Shown here piece by piece: positions 1 to 8,512 of a stretch of DNA of 64,000 nt (within the stretch, counting starts at the first letter, position 1; each line of letters starts with the position of its first letter). A model generated the notes under the pieces. It was given only the letters and a program-made list of their open reading frames with translations, searched no databases and was not told where the DNA came from. The position numbers and the translations under genes were made by a program. Source of the stretch: Erythrobacter oryzae. GTDB taxonomy: Bacteria; Pseudomonadota; Alphaproteobacteria; Sphingomonadales; Sphingomonadaceae. The stretch covers positions 1 through 64,000 of the forward strand of contig NZ_JASCXI010000005.1 of NCBI RefSeq assembly GCF_030271515.1, in the 5' to 3' direction.

Positions 1-1
1 C

Positions 2-307
2 TACAGCGCTGACCGCATCGGCATGGGGCAGCCCATCCGCAAGCCATTCCGATATAGTGGAGAGCTTTGGGTCTGTGTCGGCACAGGCCCTGCGGGAGCC
101 GAGGGCTACCGGCTCGTCCACCCTTCGCTCTATGGCGGCACGGCGCGCAGCTATCATGATCGGTGCAGCGATGGCGATCGCGCGCGCGGCGATCAGGCAG
201 GCTTTTATGACGGCATCATTGTGCGTCACGCGGGACGGGAGCTTGTGATGGCCGGTCCGCCCGTCATGTTCGTCGCAGGCGAGGAGGCGCAGCTGTCCCT
301 GTTCTGA
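2..307 (+). CDS. C-terminal end of an unknown protein (5' truncated by the window edge)
   Basis: The reading frame is open from the first bases and stops at 305-307, so only about 101 C-terminal residues are visible. An internal ATG at 23 could start a 94-aa protein, but the frame stays open upstream of it, so I treat the gene as cut off. The segment is rich in Gly, Tyr, Arg and Asp, and no family is recognised. It lies in the integrative element that ends at the tRNA-Leu gene and is probably an accessory gene of that element. Low certainty about length and function. Confidence 0.45.
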   Translation, partial: YSADRIGMGQPIRKPFRYSGELWVCVGTGPAGAEGYRLVHPSLYGGTARSYHDRCSDGDRARGDQAGFYDGIIVRHAGRELVMAGPPVMFVAGEEAQLSLF

Positions 308-356
308 TCTGGTCGGTGGATGGAGGTCTACTGGCCGAGGCGCGCCGCCTGACACG

Positions 357-1187
357 TCAGGCGGCGCGGTGATCCACGAAACAATGTTCATTGTGCCAGT
401 CGAGAAAAGCGGGTTCGGGATCGAACCGCGCTGCCGGGCGCAGCGTCGCCTTCTCGAATTGCTGGAAATAGTCGCGCGTCTCGCGGCTGCGGCTGTCGCG
501 CAGCTGGCGCGAGACATGAATGCGCCGCGCGCGGTCCACCGTTATCAGCCCGCGATCGAACGCCCGGTCGAGCGTTGCCGACAACAGCAGGCCATTGGCA
601 GGATTATGGCGGTTCTGGCTGTCCTTGCCCCACGGCTTGATATGGCTGGCGGTCAGCAGGCGCGGATCGGCAATGCCGGTGATGCAGCACGCCTCCTCAT
701 AATTGGCGAGCACCGCACGGCGGAAGAAGTCCTGACCGACGCGCTGGTTCACTTCCGCCTGCGTGGTGGACTCGCCTTGCCAAGGCTCGAATTTGAACTC
801 GCTACGTTTTTCATGGAGGAGCTGGCTGACGGGCAGTGGCAATTGCGCGGCGGCCATCTGGCGGTCGACCTGGCTGGACCACAGCTCTTCGGCCCGCGCC
901 ACAAGGCCCGACCAATCCTGCCCGAACTCGGCATAGGTGGCGCGGTCGAGCTTCGATGCGCCGTCCAGCCCCTTGCGCCCGCTCTCCGTGATCTTGGGAT
1001 CGAGGCTGGCAAAGTTGCACAGCTTCATCGCCACCGAGCTGCTCGACCGGTCGATGGCAGCGGCCAGCGTCTGGATTTCGGGATTGCCCGAATGCAGCTT
1101 TCCGAACGGCAGCTGGAAATAGAGGTAGAGCGCGAGCACCGTCTCCTCCTCGCTCCAGCGTTTCCGCGCGGTGCCTTCCATTGCCAT
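357..1187 (-). CDS. HNH endonuclease family protein
   Basis: A 276-aa protein with a C-terminal HNH nuclease domain at about residues 155-235. The sequence EEACCITG is followed by the H of TASHIKPW, then HNPANGLLL, and a second histidine-rich helix; this is the HNH_2-type layout seen in restriction-like and homing-like nucleases. The N-terminal 100 residues start with WSEEE and look like a small helical DNA-binding module. Metal-dependent DNA cleavage is expected from the family. ATG at 1187; a second ATG two codons in is equally possible. It sits alone on the minus strand in the integrative element, with no visible methyltransferase, so it is more likely a stand-alone defence or mobility nuclease than half of a restriction-modification pair. 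Confidence 0.8.
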   Translation of the reverse strand: MAMEGTARKRWSEEETVLALYLYFQLPFGKLHSGNPEIQTLAAAIDRSSSSVAMKLCNFASLDPKITESGRKGLDGASKLDRATYAEFGQDWSGLVARAEELWSSQVDRQMAAAQLPLPVSQLLHEKRSEFKFEPWQGESTTQAEVNQRVGQDFFRRAVLANYEEACCITGIADPRLLTASHIKPWGKDSQNRHNPANGLLLSATLDRAFDRGLITVDRARRIHVSRQLRDSRSRETRDYFQQFEKATLRPAARFDPEPAFLDWHNEHCFVDHRAA

Positions 1188-1425
1188 GACAAGGGTTTGG
1201 GGCAGAGCGTGGCATGGTGCAAGCGGGGGATAGAGGGGCTGGCCTGTGTGCCCTTCGGTCCGGTGGCTTCGTTTTGAGCACCCGCACTGGCCGCACGCGG
1301 TCGAGGGTCAATGTCCGGCCCGCACCGGTTCCTTGCAGTCAGCCGTGTTGGACATGACCCTGCGCCCTACGCCGCGCGGCCTCTCTGTTTGGTGCAACGA
1401 GCCACCAACACGAAAGGAACATTCC

Positions 1426-1668
1426 ATGGCCCGCACCACCCAAGCATCCGCCCCAGCCACCGCGCCCGAGCCCAGGGCTCCCGATTTCATCGCCTGGCAT
1501 GTCAGCAATCGCGGCGAGAAAGCCTTCTGGACCAAGGTCGGAGCCGCCTGGTTCCACCGCGACCGCAAGGGCCTGTCGCTCCAGCTTGAGGTTGTGCCGA
1601 TCAATGGCCGGATCGTGTTGCGGACCCCGCTCGACGAGGAGACCAAGGAAGTGCAGCCGGGTGCTTAG
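1426..1668 (+). CDS. Small conserved island protein (80 aa), function unknown
   Basis: An 80-aa protein with an Ala/Pro-rich N-terminus followed by a compact beta-rich core containing EKAFWTKVGAAWFHRDRKG and VPINGRIVLR. Similar small proteins are common on alphaproteobacterial plasmids and integrative elements, but no function is known to me. The ATG at 1426 is chosen because AAAGGAAC lies just upstream (about 1413-1420); an upstream in-frame ORF start at 1246 has no such support. It converges with the 686-aa gene, with a hairpin terminator between them. Confidence 0.7.
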   Translation: MARTTQASAPATAPEPRAPDFIAWHVSNRGEKAFWTKVGAAWFHRDRKGLSLQLEVVPINGRIVLRTPLDEETKEVQPGA

Positions 1669-1733
1669 CGCCCGGCGATGCCCGCTACGCCCCGGCTTTG
1701 AATGCTAGCATTGGGTCCAAGCCGACGGATCTA

Positions 1734-1763
1734 AAGCCGGACAAGACGATTCTTGTCCGGCTT
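1734..1763. terminator. Strong hairpin between two convergent genes
   Basis: AAGCCGGACAAGA (1734-1746) pairs perfectly with TCTTGTCCGGCTT (1751-1763) around a CGAT loop, a 13-bp stem. It lies 8 nt past the stop of the minus-strand 686-aa gene and 65 nt past the stop of the plus-strand 80-aa gene. No clear T-tract follows on either strand, so it may be a weak or Rho-assisted bidirectional terminator. Confidence 0.6.
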
Positions 1764-1770
1764 CATGCGA

Positions 1771-3831
1771 TCAGACCTCTTCGGTATCGCGTTCTTCGCC
1801 TTCCCCCTGTTCCTCGCCTTCGTCAGCGTCCCACTGATCTTCGATTTCGTCATCAAACTCGCGATCAGCATCATTGTCGTATGCGGGAGCGGTGGTCCGA
1901 GGCTGGCCATGCCGCCGACGAAATGCGCGCGACCAAAGAAGCAGCTCCTCGTCAACTGAGCGCAGCGCTTCACGCCACGGCTCCGTCAGCCTCAATTCGA
2001 CTCCCCTCTGTTCAACGAGCGGCTGGCCATCATCGCCAACTACGTCGGCCAGAGCATCAAAGCAGCGCTGCAATTCCTGCATCGCTCCACCGAGTGCTTC
2101 GACCGCCCGGTCATAGCGATCCGTAGGCGAGTCGCCGGGCCGCGCAGCCTTAGCCTTACCCGCCGGAGGATACTCATTGCGCAGCCACACATCGCTGACG
2201 ACCTGTTCCTCTCCGCTGCCCTGCAACTTACGAACCGCGCCATCCTCGCCAACTGCACGGATGGCTACGCCATCAGAGTAGTCGCGCAAGGCCTGCGCAA
2301 GCTGACGAACCCCCTGCGGATTCCGCCGCATCGCATCGAGAACTTCACCGGGAGTGCGGCGGTCAGGCTGGTCATTGTTTGACGTGCCACGATCCGCGTT
2401 GAGGCGACCATCGACCACAAGCGGGAAGGCTGCCCTCACCGCCAACTCAACCGATGCTGGTCCCGGCTCCTCGCCCTGTGTGGCAATCGCCTGGGCGACC
2501 TCCTTAAGAGCGGCGCTTTCGAGATCAGAAATTGACCGGCTCGTGGCAGTCCAAGCCTCGCGACGATGAGCTGCCTTACCAAAAGCGTGACGCAGATAGC
2601 GCCGAATCTGGTCAACGTCGGCGCGATCCTTGGAAACCGCGCGCAGGATCAGCGCAGTCGCCAGATCGTTCTTGAGCTTTGGCGTCATGCGCTTGCGCGT
2701 GGACTGACTGGTCACGGCCGTCCGGATGGCTTCAAAAACCTCGCCGTCTCCTGCCGTGAACAAATGCACCAGCCGGGCCGCGCGCAATACAGGATCGTCA
2801 GGCAAATGCGCAGCGCGCGCTTCGGCCTTCGTGCAGGAACCTGCATAATACTCGCGTTCAGTAGCGGTAATCAGGCCACGGCGCAGCAGTTCATCGAGCA
2901 CTTCGTCTGCCAGAGACTCATTTTCAGGCCCTTCGCCCCAGGGCTTCGGCGGATCGACGTGACGAAGCGCCACGAAAGAACGCACGGCAGTCGGAAAGCC
3001 GGTAGCGCCGCCGGGATATGGCTCAAAGCCTACCAAGATAAGTGCCGGAATCCGCTCGCAGCGCAATGCAACCAGCGTGTCAGAGTCCCGTTCTCCCCGG
3101 TCGAATGCATCGTTCAACCGCTTAACCCGGGCGCGCATACCGGCATCGTTGTCGTCGTATGGCACGTCGCCCGACACAACCTGAAGAAGGTTGTGCACAG
3201 CCGTTGCACGCGACGAGCCTTCCGCCGTCGTCAACGTAGTTGCGGGATCGGAGCCATCGGCGTGCTTGAACGTCGTGGCAACCAGCCACACAGCTTCCAT
3301 TACGCCCTGGCTCCGGATCGAAACCCGCCAGTCATTGTCATTCAGGACGTAAGCGGCAGTCTGCTGTGCGGCCCATGCCAAATGGTGACGGCTCTCTACT
3401 TCTACGGCGAGTTCCGCCGACTGTGGCCGGTCCAAATCGAGCGGCTGCGGTTCAGGAACGGGACGGAAACGCGAATCCTCATCGCCAGTCCCCGGATCAA
3501 CCGCGAAAGGATGCTTCCGCGAAGGAAGGGTGCGGGGATTACGAGGGTCGGGCATGACACGCCGCGCCCAAACCTGAGTGCGGATACCGAGCAAGGTACC
3601 GCCCGGCACCGGGATGCGCTCAACGTCAGGATCGCTGGGTTCACCGATTGAACGCCGGACCTCAGTCGGATTCACGATGGCATTGGCGATAGTCGTTGCG
3701 GAAGCCTCAGTCAGTCCAAAGGCATCGGTCAGCCTTTCAGCGAGGGTCTGGCGCGCCTTGGCATTTGCGTAGTCGGGCAGACGCTCAACAGGACGCGGAA
3801 GAACGTGGTCATCAGGGTTGATCTTAATCAT
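1771..3831 (-). CDS. Large island protein of unknown function (686 aa) with acidic tail
   Basis: The 686-aa protein matches no family I can name with confidence. The N-terminal 250 residues include a TTAEGSSRATAVHNLL stretch and a later FVALRHVDPPKPWGEG stretch, which loosely recall ParB-like/DGQHR-type DNA-processing folds; this is a weak impression. The last ~40 residues are very acidic (Asp/Glu runs), as in DNA-mimic or chaperone-binding tails. ATG at 3831 has a good ribosome site, AAGGAAA, just upstream. It lies on the same strand as the HicA-like gene and integrase and is probably an element-borne accessory gene. Confidence 0.7.
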   Translation of the reverse strand: MIKINPDDHVLPRPVERLPDYANAKARQTLAERLTDAFGLTEASATTIANAIVNPTEVRRSIGEPSDPDVERIPVPGGTLLGIRTQVWARRVMPDPRNPRTLPSRKHPFAVDPGTGDEDSRFRPVPEPQPLDLDRPQSAELAVEVESRHHLAWAAQQTAAYVLNDNDWRVSIRSQGVMEAVWLVATTFKHADGSDPATTLTTAEGSSRATAVHNLLQVVSGDVPYDDNDAGMRARVKRLNDAFDRGERDSDTLVALRCERIPALILVGFEPYPGGATGFPTAVRSFVALRHVDPPKPWGEGPENESLADEVLDELLRRGLITATEREYYAGSCTKAEARAAHLPDDPVLRAARLVHLFTAGDGEVFEAIRTAVTSQSTRKRMTPKLKNDLATALILRAVSKDRADVDQIRRYLRHAFGKAAHRREAWTATSRSISDLESAALKEVAQAIATQGEEPGPASVELAVRAAFPLVVDGRLNADRGTSNNDQPDRRTPGEVLDAMRRNPQGVRQLAQALRDYSDGVAIRAVGEDGAVRKLQGSGEEQVVSDVWLRNEYPPAGKAKAARPGDSPTDRYDRAVEALGGAMQELQRCFDALADVVGDDGQPLVEQRGVELRLTEPWREALRSVDEELLLWSRAFRRRHGQPRTTAPAYDNDADREFDDEIEDQWDADEGEEQGEGEERDTEEV

Positions 3832-3923
3832 GGGAATTTCCTTCCGAGCTCATCAGCTCGCGAAAATGGAACAAGGGGTGAGTAAGTGCCGCGCGAGGAC
3901 AACGCCTCGCGCGGCATCGCTGT

Positions 3924-4133
3924 TCAACGGTCGTTCGCGGCACGAAGCTTGCGCTTGAGCAACGCGAGCATGTTCTTCACGCTCCGGTGATCGGAGGGAG
4001 TGCCCGGCCCGATGATACACCCGCTGATCGCAGGGTGCTGAAACTTGATGTGACCCTTGCGCGTGCGGGTCGCGATAAAGCCATCCCGCTCAAGTTCGCG
4101 GATCAGCTTGGACATGTCAGAATGTGTAGCCAT
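3924..4133 (-). CDS. HicA-like small protein
   Basis: A 69-aa basic protein. The order MSKLIRELERDGF, then KGHIKFQHP, then GTPSDHRSVKNMLALLKR follows the HicA mRNA-interferase fold (alpha-beta-beta-beta-alpha with a key His in the first strand pair). The start at 4133 is chosen over a longer frame to 4253 because GAGGAG sits at the right distance and the family starts here. No HicB antitoxin gene is next to it, so it is either an orphan toxin-like protein or a phage/element DNA- or RNA-binding protein of the same fold. Confidence 0.6.
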   Translation of the reverse strand: MATHSDMSKLIRELERDGFIATRTRKGHIKFQHPAISGCIIGPGTPSDHRSVKNMLALLKRKLRAANDR

Positions 4134-4613
4134 GATAATACTCCTCGGCACGCGCCGGGAGCATGGAGCCAACCCGGACGCGCAATGGTTGCGGTTTTCC
4201 AGGCTGCCAAGGAGCATTGAGCTCCGTGCGCATCCCCCAACGCTTGCCGACAAATTCCGGCGTCACGCAGGGCGGCAACGGGTCATAAAGGCGGTTCCGA
4301 GACGTGAGAGTTGGCCGATATGATCGACCAGCTTTCGTTGCCGCCCTCGCGATCGAGTCGAGAGGTGAAGCGCCCGCAAATCCGTGTCGCGGTGAATCCC
4401 ACATACAGGATGGCCAGAAAAGTGCAACCCAAAGATTTCGCGACTGGCTGAACGGTGACTAAAGGCACTACCGCGTCAGAATGACCGCTCTCGGCTTGAA
4501 GTCCGTCAATTAGCGGCGCCTCAAAAGGTATCGGGGCGGCTAAACTATGGGGTGTTGGAGCGACCCCGCATCACCTCGTTTGAAGGCTACGTAGTGCCGC
4601 TCCAGATGGTAGC
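4134..4613. other. 480-bp stretch without a convincing gene
   Basis: An open frame of 95 aa on the minus strand (4117-4404) crosses this stretch but overlaps the better supported HicA-like start and has no recognisable sequence. I see no tRNA, clear repeat or strong terminator. It separates the integrase 3' end from the small cargo gene. Confidence 0.5.
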
Positions 4614-5816
4614 CTAATTGGCGGATTTGCCCGCCCTCAGATCATCCAAATAGTCGCTCCACCACTGCGCCATCTTGACCCGCTCATCCCAGTACTGGCC
4701 GCGGTTGTACGTACCACGAATGGCATTGCTGTCGCCGTGCGCCAGCGCCCGTTCGATAGCGTCTGGGTGCCAGAGCCCACTTTCGTTGAGCAGCGTCGAC
4801 GCCGTCGAGCGAAACCCATGGGCGGTCATTTCATCCTTGCTGTAGCCCATTCGGCGAAACGACGAGTTGATCGTGTTTTCGCTCATTGGGCGCAGTCGGG
4901 TGTGAAAGGCAGGGAAGATGTAGCCTTGCCCCCCGGTAATGGCCTTCAGCTCTCTGAGCAGTTCGAGCACTTGGCGGGACAGTGGCACCGCATGCGTGCG
5001 GCGCGCTTTCATCTTGCCCGCGGGGATCGTCCAGATCGCTTTTTCGAAGTCAATCTCCTGCCACTCGCCATGCCGCATCTCGCCCGGACGTACGAAAATG
5101 TGCGGGGCAACCTTCAGTGCAAGCTTTGTGATTGGGTAGCACTCGAACGCGTCAATGGCGCGCAGCAACTCGCCTAGCTTTTCCGGTTCAAGGATTGCAG
5201 CATAGTGGCGCGCCTGCGGCGTCAGGAGCGCGCCTTTGAGGATAGCCGTCGGGTCTGTGGCGCAGCGCCCGGTGGCGGCTCCATAGCGGAACACCCTGCT
5301 TGCAAAGGAGCGGCACTTCTTCGCGGTCTCACGGTTGCCTCGCGCTTCCAGCTTCTTGAGCGGCGCGAGCATCATCTGCGGGTCCACATCCGAAATCGGC
5401 ATATGCCCGATCGCTGGCTTGAGCAGGTCGAGGAACCAGCGAGCCTTGAGTAGGGTGGCCTCGGCCCGGCCTTCGCCGACCATCTTGATCTCGATGTACT
5501 CGCGCCCGACCGACTCGAAGGTGTTGGCGGCGCTGATCTTTGCCGTCGCCTTGTTCTTCTTTCGCGTCAAAGCAGGGTCTTCGCCCTTGGCAATACGCAG
5601 CCTGAGCTCGTCGCGCTCGAGGCGGGCCGCCTGAAGACTAACTTCGGGCCAGGCTCCAAGAGCGATCCTCTTTTCTTTCCCGCCTACGTAATACTTCAGC
5701 CGCCAGAGCTTCGAGCCGTTGGGGAAGATTTCGAGGTAGAGGCCGCGCTCATCGGCGCGCTTGTAGGCGGTAGCTCCGGGCGAAAAAGCTCGGATTTGTA
5801 AGGCTGTCAGTGACAT
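4614..5816 (-). CDS. P4-type tyrosine recombinase / integrase
   Basis: A 400-aa site-specific recombinase expected to integrate and excise the surrounding element. The N-terminal DUF4102-type arm-binding domain is visible (YLEIFPNGSKLWRLKY, then GKEKRIALG). It is followed by a core-binding domain and a catalytic domain with the expected Arg (VRPGEMRHGEW), H-x-x-R (HGFRSTAS), late His (LAHGD) and nucleophile Tyr in GTYNRGQY. The C-terminus MAQWWSDYL is typical of the family. The start at 5816 (MSLTALQ) fits the family N-terminus; the open frame extends to 5915 without similarity. The gene lies just beyond the tRNA-Leu 3' end and reads away from it. Confidence 0.93.
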   Translation of the reverse strand: MSLTALQIRAFSPGATAYKRADERGLYLEIFPNGSKLWRLKYYVGGKEKRIALGAWPEVSLQAARLERDELRLRIAKGEDPALTRKKNKATAKISAANTFESVGREYIEIKMVGEGRAEATLLKARWFLDLLKPAIGHMPISDVDPQMMLAPLKKLEARGNRETAKKCRSFASRVFRYGAATGRCATDPTAILKGALLTPQARHYAAILEPEKLGELLRAIDAFECYPITKLALKVAPHIFVRPGEMRHGEWQEIDFEKAIWTIPAGKMKARRTHAVPLSRQVLELLRELKAITGGQGYIFPAFHTRLRPMSENTINSSFRRMGYSKDEMTAHGFRSTASTLLNESGLWHPDAIERALAHGDSNAIRGTYNRGQYWDERVKMAQWWSDYLDDLRAGKSAN

Positions 5817-5993
5817 TTGGGGGCATGACCTTTCGCCAGAAAGGGGCATGTGGGGGCATATGCCCCGCTCCATGCCCCTGATTGTGGGGGCACGGCCTGA
5901 AACAGCGTGAAACACGCGGCATCAAAATCCAGCCAAAAATGGCAGAATTCTGCGGTTTTTTCAAGGTTCTTGATGCCACTCCCGCAGGAGTTT

Positions 5994-6082
5994 TGGTGCC
6001 CAGAAGAGGACTCGAACCTCCACGCCCTTGCGAGCGCCGCCACCTGAAGACGGTGCGTCTACCAATTCCGCCATCTGGGCAC
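5994..6082 (-). tRNA. tRNA-Leu (anticodon CAG)
   Basis: Read on the minus strand, the acceptor stem is GTGCCCA/TGGGCAC and the D arm is GCGGAATTGGTAGACGC. The anticodon stem is CCGTC/GGCGG with loop TTCAGGT (anticodon CAG). A long class II variable arm CGCTCGCAAGGGCG and the T loop GGTTCGAGTCC follow. CCA is encoded (5994-5996). The gene is 89 nt, as expected for tRNA-Leu. Its 3' half is the likely attachment site of the integrative element to the left. Confidence 0.95.
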
Positions 6083-6287
6083 GGGGCCTTCGGTCATCGC
6101 TGCCGCAGGCCGGGTAGGCGCGGGCCATTAGCGAAGGGTTCGGGGGGCTGTCAATGCAAACCTCCTGCCTCGCGCGCATTTCGCGTGGCGATGGTCGCGC
6201 CGCCTCTTGCGCCCTCTTGCCTCGTCCGCGTGCTTGCCGCAAAGCACCCGCGCAACACTTGGCAGCCAAACGAGCGAGCACACCCCA

Positions 6288-7256
6288 ATGCCCCCCTCCA
6301 ATCCTTCCCCGCTGGCCGGCAAGCTGGTCACTGTCTTCGGCGGCACCGGCTATATCGGCAACTACGTCGCGCAGGCTCTGCTGAGCCGCGGGGCGCGGCT
6401 GCGGCTGGCGAGCCGGGCGCCGGCCAAGGCGCAGAGCTTGAAGCCGCTTGCCAATCTCGGCCAGCTTCAGCTGACCCCCCGCGACGTCACCAACCCGCTG
6501 CATGTCGCCGCCGCGCTTGACGGGGCGGACCATGTCGTCAACCTCGTGGGCGCCTTCGCGGGCGACCTCGAGAAGCTCACCGGCGAGGCGCCCGGGACCG
6601 TCGCCCGGCTGGCCAGCGAGCGCGGCGTCACCGCACTCGTCCAGATCAGCGCGATCGGCGCCGACCCTGCCAGCCCCACCGCCTATGCCCGCGGCAAGGC
6701 GCTCGGCGAGGCCAACACCCGCGCCGCCTTCCCCAATGCCACCATCCTGCGCCCCTCGATCGTGTTCGGGCAGGACGACCAGTTCATCAACCTCTTCGCC
6801 GGCATGATCGAGCTCTTCCCCGTCCTCCCCGTGTTTGGGCCCGAGGCGAAGCTCCAGCTGGTCCACGCCGAGGACGTTGCGGAAGCCGTGGCCCGCGCGC
6901 TCGAGCACCCGGAGCTCCACGGCGGCAAGACCTTCGAACTGGGCGGGCCCGAGCAGCTCACCATGATGGAGATCCACCGCCGCATCGCCGCCGCGCAAGG
7001 CCGCAAGCGCACCTTCCTCGCCATGCCCGACGGCGTCTCGGCGACCTTCGCCGCGCTCCCGCTCACCCCGATGAGCCGCGACCAGTGGACGCTCTTGAAG
7101 TCCGGCAGCACGGTGGCCGAGGGGGCCCTCGGTCTTGCAGACCTAGGGATCGAGGCGAAGCCGCTCGGCCTGTTCCTCGACAAGTGGATGCTGCGCTACC
7201 GCAAGCACGGCCGCTTCGGCGCGGCGAACGAGCGGGCCAAGCGCCACAGCGCCTGA
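6288..7256 (+). CDS. NDUFA9-like atypical short-chain dehydrogenase (NAD(P)-binding)
   Basis: A 322-aa member of the complex I NDUFA9 / NmrA-like atypical SDR family. The Rossmann motif VFGGTGYIGNYVA is near the N-terminus, followed by ISAIGADP, the Y-x-x-x-K equivalent AYARGKALGE, and ILRPSIVFGQDDQF. Bacterial homologues are annotated as complex I NDUFA9 subunit-like or as proteins linked to quinone biosynthesis; the exact reaction is not known. The ATG at 6288 is the first to give the canonical N-terminus; the frame is open further upstream. The gene lies directly beyond the tRNA-Leu gene and is the first core-type gene to the right of the island. Confidence 0.85.
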   Translation: MPPSNPSPLAGKLVTVFGGTGYIGNYVAQALLSRGARLRLASRAPAKAQSLKPLANLGQLQLTPRDVTNPLHVAAALDGADHVVNLVGAFAGDLEKLTGEAPGTVARLASERGVTALVQISAIGADPASPTAYARGKALGEANTRAAFPNATILRPSIVFGQDDQFINLFAGMIELFPVLPVFGPEAKLQLVHAEDVAEAVARALEHPELHGGKTFELGGPEQLTMMEIHRRIAAAQGRKRTFLAMPDGVSATFAALPLTPMSRDQWTLLKSGSTVAEGALGLADLGIEAKPLGLFLDKWMLRYRKHGRFGAANERAKRHSA

Positions 7257-7639
7257 GGCGGGCGGCGGCGAGTCGTCCCGCCCCGTTCAGCTTGCTGCGT
7301 CTCTGGCCCGCTGTTGGAGACACATGAGACACTGTCCAGGAGCGGAAAACCCTCCTCCCGCGCAGCGTGCTGCGAGGGGCGGGCAGGAGGCAGACAAGGG
7401 GCAGGGGACGGGCCATGAGGGCGAGCCTAACCCCGCGCAGGGGCAGTAGGAAAGCGCGCAGTTCCGCGAGCGCAGGGCCCGCGATTTCCAACCGGGCCGC
7501 TGCGCCATCCCGGCAGCAGGACGGCGGCTTCACCTTCGCGACGGAAAATTCCTGACATTCTGCAATCGACCCCGAAGCGGTCGCTCCCATTTCGTCGCCC
7601 CGCATCTTGGAGCCTGCGCTTGTTGATGTGTCGCCCCCC
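7257..7639. other. 383-bp non-coding stretch with a GC-rich hairpin
   Basis: No convincing gene is present. A hairpin can be drawn at 7351-7390: CCTCC and TCCCGC on the left pair with GGCGGG and GGAGG on the right, around an inner GCAGC-GT-GCTGC stem. It could end transcription of the upstream SDR gene or be part of a small RNA. There is no T-tract. Confidence 0.4.
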
Positions 7640-8512
7640 ATGGGTGCAAACCCCGTGGCAGTCGACTATGGTATGCCGCTTTTGGCTAGACGGGGCGGAC
7701 CTAACTTGGCGAAACCTTATTCCAATTCAGACCTGATGAAGCTCGCTGTCGAGGAGCATTTGAAATGCACAGAATTCCCGAAAGTAGGAGTGGTGGTAGC
7801 CAAAGAAGGTGAGCTTCTTTCCACTGGATTCCGAGGAGAGGTCCCTAATTTGCATGCGGAACGGGTGGCGTTAGAGAAGTTGTCGCCGTCAGCTCGAATT
7901 GGAGCAACGGTCTTTACGACCCTCGAGCCGTGCGTCTCGATTCAGCCTAGCCAAGTAATTGAATCGTGTGCCGACTTGATTATCGCTTCCGGGGTTCGGG
8001 AAGTGTTCGTTGGCGTCCTTGATCCCAACGGAACCATATACTCTCAGGGTTTCAGAAAACTTTTGGAAAACGGCATCAGCGTCAAGTTCTTCCAACGGAA
8101 GCTGAGAGAGGCAATTGAGGAAGAAACCTTCGAATACGGCGTTATCGAGAAGGTAGTCGGAAGCGGCAAGCGCCGCGTGCCAGTTGTCGGGAGCGGGATC
8201 AACATCACGGTCCAGTTTAGCGAAGCCGATCAGCGATCAATAGACATTTCATGGGGAAGCCTGCAGCCTATCCACGGATGCGTAGATCTCTTGAGCAATA
8301 ATGGTGCGGTTCGGATTGCATCCGGTGCTAGCAAGTTCAGCGATATCAGTGACCCAACCGTCTTTAGATTCCCGAGTCATTTCGCCAGAATGAAGAAAGG
8401 TATGATTGCGATTGTTCAACCTAAAGGGGCTACGTTCTGCATCTTAATCAAATTGATCGACCTGTTCGAAAAGGACATTTATTTTCAGTGGGAAGTCCGT
8501 AATTTACCATAG
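7640..8512 (+). CDS. RibD/CDA-fold deaminase domain protein, probably acquired by transfer
   Basis: About 290 aa. The N-terminal half is a cytidine-deaminase-fold zinc domain. LHAERVAL supplies the His and catalytic Glu, and TTLEPCVSIQPSQVIESC supplies the two Cys ligands; GVREVFVGVLDPNG downstream is typical of the RibD-like branch. The C-terminal ~120 residues (after VVGSGKRRVP) are an unrecognised, probably beta-rich domain. Base composition is visibly lower in G+C than all neighbours, which suggests transfer. Start is unsure: ATG 7640 is used, but TTG 7607 and ATG 7673 are in frame and none has a strong ribosome site. No riboflavin gene is near, so a nucleotide- or nucleic-acid-directed role is as likely as a metabolic one. 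Confidence 0.75.
   Translation: MGANPVAVDYGMPLLARRGGPNLAKPYSNSDLMKLAVEEHLKCTEFPKVGVVVAKEGELLSTGFRGEVPNLHAERVALEKLSPSARIGATVFTTLEPCVSIQPSQVIESCADLIIASGVREVFVGVLDPNGTIYSQGFRKLLENGISVKFFQRKLREAIEEETFEYGVIEKVVGSGKRRVPVVGSGINITVQFSEADQRSIDISWGSLQPIHGCVDLLSNNGAVRIASGASKFSDISDPTVFRFPSHFARMKKGMIAIVQPKGATFCILIKLIDLFEKDIYFQWEVRNLP

Larger units (their letters stand above)
1..5993. mobile_element. End of an integrative genomic element inserted at tRNA-Leu(CAG)
   Basis: A P4-type integrase (4614-5816) lies 177 bp beyond the 3' end of a tRNA-Leu gene and is transcribed away from it. This is the usual layout of an integrative element using the tRNA 3' end as attachment site. To its left are typical island genes: a HicA-like small protein, a large unknown acidic-tailed protein, a small conserved island protein and an HNH endonuclease. 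To the right of the tRNA the genes are of core type. The far end and its att repeat lie outside the window, so the element's size is unknown. Inference from layout, not from an observed direct repeat. Confidence 0.65.

Noticed and set aside
369-1277. 302-aa plus-strand open frame
   Set aside because: It is the complement of the HNH nuclease gene; no start signal or domain.
4117-4404. 95-aa open frame on the minus strand
   Set aside because: It overlaps the supported start of the HicA-like gene and shows no domain or ribosome site.
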